Part shown: in pieces, positions 63,154-64,000 of the stretch | How the letters are laid out: each line of letters begins with the position of its first letter | Position numbering within the stretch: position 1 is the stretch's first letter | DNA from: UBA4615 sp964399635 | GTDB taxonomy: Bacteria; Pseudomonadota; Gammaproteobacteria; Burkholderiales; Burkholderiaceae_E | DNA: 64,000 nucleotides | Assembly: GCA_964399635.1 (NCBI GenBank) | Contig: CAYNRU010000004.1 | Span: forward strand, 1-64,000 | Reading direction: 5' to 3' | Position numbers and translations under genes: made by a program | The notes under the pieces: generated by a model | Seen by the model: the letters and a program-made list of their open reading frames with translations, nothing else | What the model was told of the DNA's origin: nothing | Database searches by the model: none

Positions 63154-64000
63154 GGCCCGCGCCGACCGGCGGCCTGCCCTTCAGGATCGACGCGCCCGTC
63201 GGGCCGGCCGTAGCGCTTGTGCTCGACTCGCCGCACTCCGGGCGCTGGATCCCGGACGGCCTGCCGCTCGCGGTCAGCCGCTGGGACCTGGGCGAGCCCG
63301 AGGACACCGATGTCGACGTGCTCTGGGCAGACGCGCCGGCGCACGGCGCGACGCTGCTCGCCGCCGGCTTCTCGCGCGCCTACGTCGACGCCAACCGCCA
63401 TGCCGACGACGTCGACGCCGACCTGCTCGACGGCCCGTGGCCGCGCCCGATCCGCGCCAGCGGCAAGGCGGGCCTGGGCAAGGCCGTGGTCTGGCGCACC
63501 CTGGAGGACGGCCGGCCGATCCACGCGCGCCGCCTGAGCGCGGCCGAGCTCGCCGCACGCATCGACGGCTGCCTGCTGCCCTACCAGCGCGCCCTGCTCG
63601 CGCTGGTGGACGAGGCCCACGCGCGCCACGGCCGCTGTGTGCACCTCAACTGCCATTCCATGCGCTCCACCTCGGGCGCGGGCGGCGCAGGCGTCCCCCG
63701 CGCCGACGTCGTGCTCGGCGATCGCGACGGAAGCACCTGCGACCCCGGGCTGACCGCGCTGGTGCGCGACACCTTCGCGGCCATGGGCTACGACGTGAAG
63801 CTCAACGACCCCTACAAGGGGGTGGAGCTGGTGCGGCTGTGCGGCGAGCCGACGCGCGCCCGTCACAGCCTGCAGGTCGAGCTGAACAAGCGCCTGTACC
63901 TGGACGAGACCACACGCGAGCGCCATGCCGGCTTCGCGACCCTGCGGCGCGACCTCGACCGACTGCTGGCCGTGCTCGCCGACTACACGAGGCACCTCGC
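63150..64000 (+). CDS. N-formylglutamate amidohydrolase family protein, 3' end cut by the window edge
   Basis: From ATG at 63150 (overlapping the last ATPase stop, ATGA) the frame runs open to the window end, about 283 codons. VALVLDSPHSGRWIPDGL, DTDVDVLWADAPAHGATLL, RAYVDANRHADDVDADLLDG and VHLNCHSMRS, with ELNKRLYLDE near the end, are typical of the family (metal-binding histidines and aspartates). The family deformylates N-formylglutamate or related N-acyl amino acids. Encoded directly after a complete Dpp/Opp-type importer, it probably acts on the imported substrate, so the transporter may carry N-acyl amino acids or acyl peptides (inference). Confidence 0.88.

Overview
The window is very GC-rich and densely coded. 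Its gene families point to a betaproteobacterium of the order Burkholderiales: Bug/TctC solute receptors, type III CoA transferases, a gentisate pathway, a divergent ppk1/ppx pair, and the M16-M16-rsmD-coaD-ferredoxin block divergent from ftsY. This placement is inferred from gene content; no rRNA or tRNA gene is visible.

Left edge (1-3.9 kb): a less GC-rich mobile scar. It holds a RelE-like/HTH toxin-antitoxin pair cut by the window edge, a HigBA-type pair, a tyrosine recombinase broken by one in-frame stop, the N-terminal stub of a second recombinase that runs into a HigA-like fragment, and brnTA. Both complete toxin-antitoxin pairs have palindromes over their promoters.

4-16.5 kb: a Rieske oxygenase with a Bug receptor, a secreted GDSL hydrolase with a C-terminal sorting tail, an ABC-F ATPase, a three-gene ABC efflux operon behind an FNR/Anr-type site, and a DMSO-reductase-family molybdoenzyme. 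The last is divergent from an IclR regulator, with a perfect GTTCCA palindrome between them.

16.6-24.9 kb: a catabolic run on the + strand. It contains an IclR regulator, a type III CoA transferase, a thiol dioxygenase, an atypical enoyl-CoA hydratase-like protein, a cysteine version of the selenoprotein-B (GrdB/PrdB) family, an aldehyde dehydrogenase and a class III aminotransferase. Many junctions overlap by a few bases. Two gene relics that keep both ends but lack the middle sit inside it.

24.9-33.2 kb: two YtcJ-like secreted amidohydrolases, an acyl-CoA dehydrogenase, an MFS transporter and a secreted HEAT-like protein, with three more relics. The amidohydrolase/HEAT pair occurs twice, and each copy has lost a different member.

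33.4-40.7 kb: an acyl-CoA synthetase with an amidase, a thiamine-diphosphate enzyme with a DUF2817 (M14-like) hydrolase, and a PPK2-type polyphosphate kinase behind an FNR/Anr-like site. 40.9-46.2 kb: a triple-FAS1 lipoprotein, then ppk1 and ppx, divergent around a Pho-box-like direct repeat. 46.3-52 kb: the housekeeping block and ftsY. 52-56 kb: an alpha/beta-hydrolase lipoprotein and a gentisate operon (SUMF1-domain protein, gentisate 1,2-dioxygenase, maleylpyruvate isomerase-like GST). 56-64 kb: an MFS transporter and a complete Dpp/Opp-type ABC importer whose last gene overlaps an N-formylglutamate-amidohydrolase-like gene running off the window.

No CRISPR array, defence island or intact insertion sequence was found. 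The most unusual signals are the repeated end-preserving gene relics between 17 and 33 kb and the IclR-headed module that combines thiol, sulfoxide and GrdB-like chemistry.
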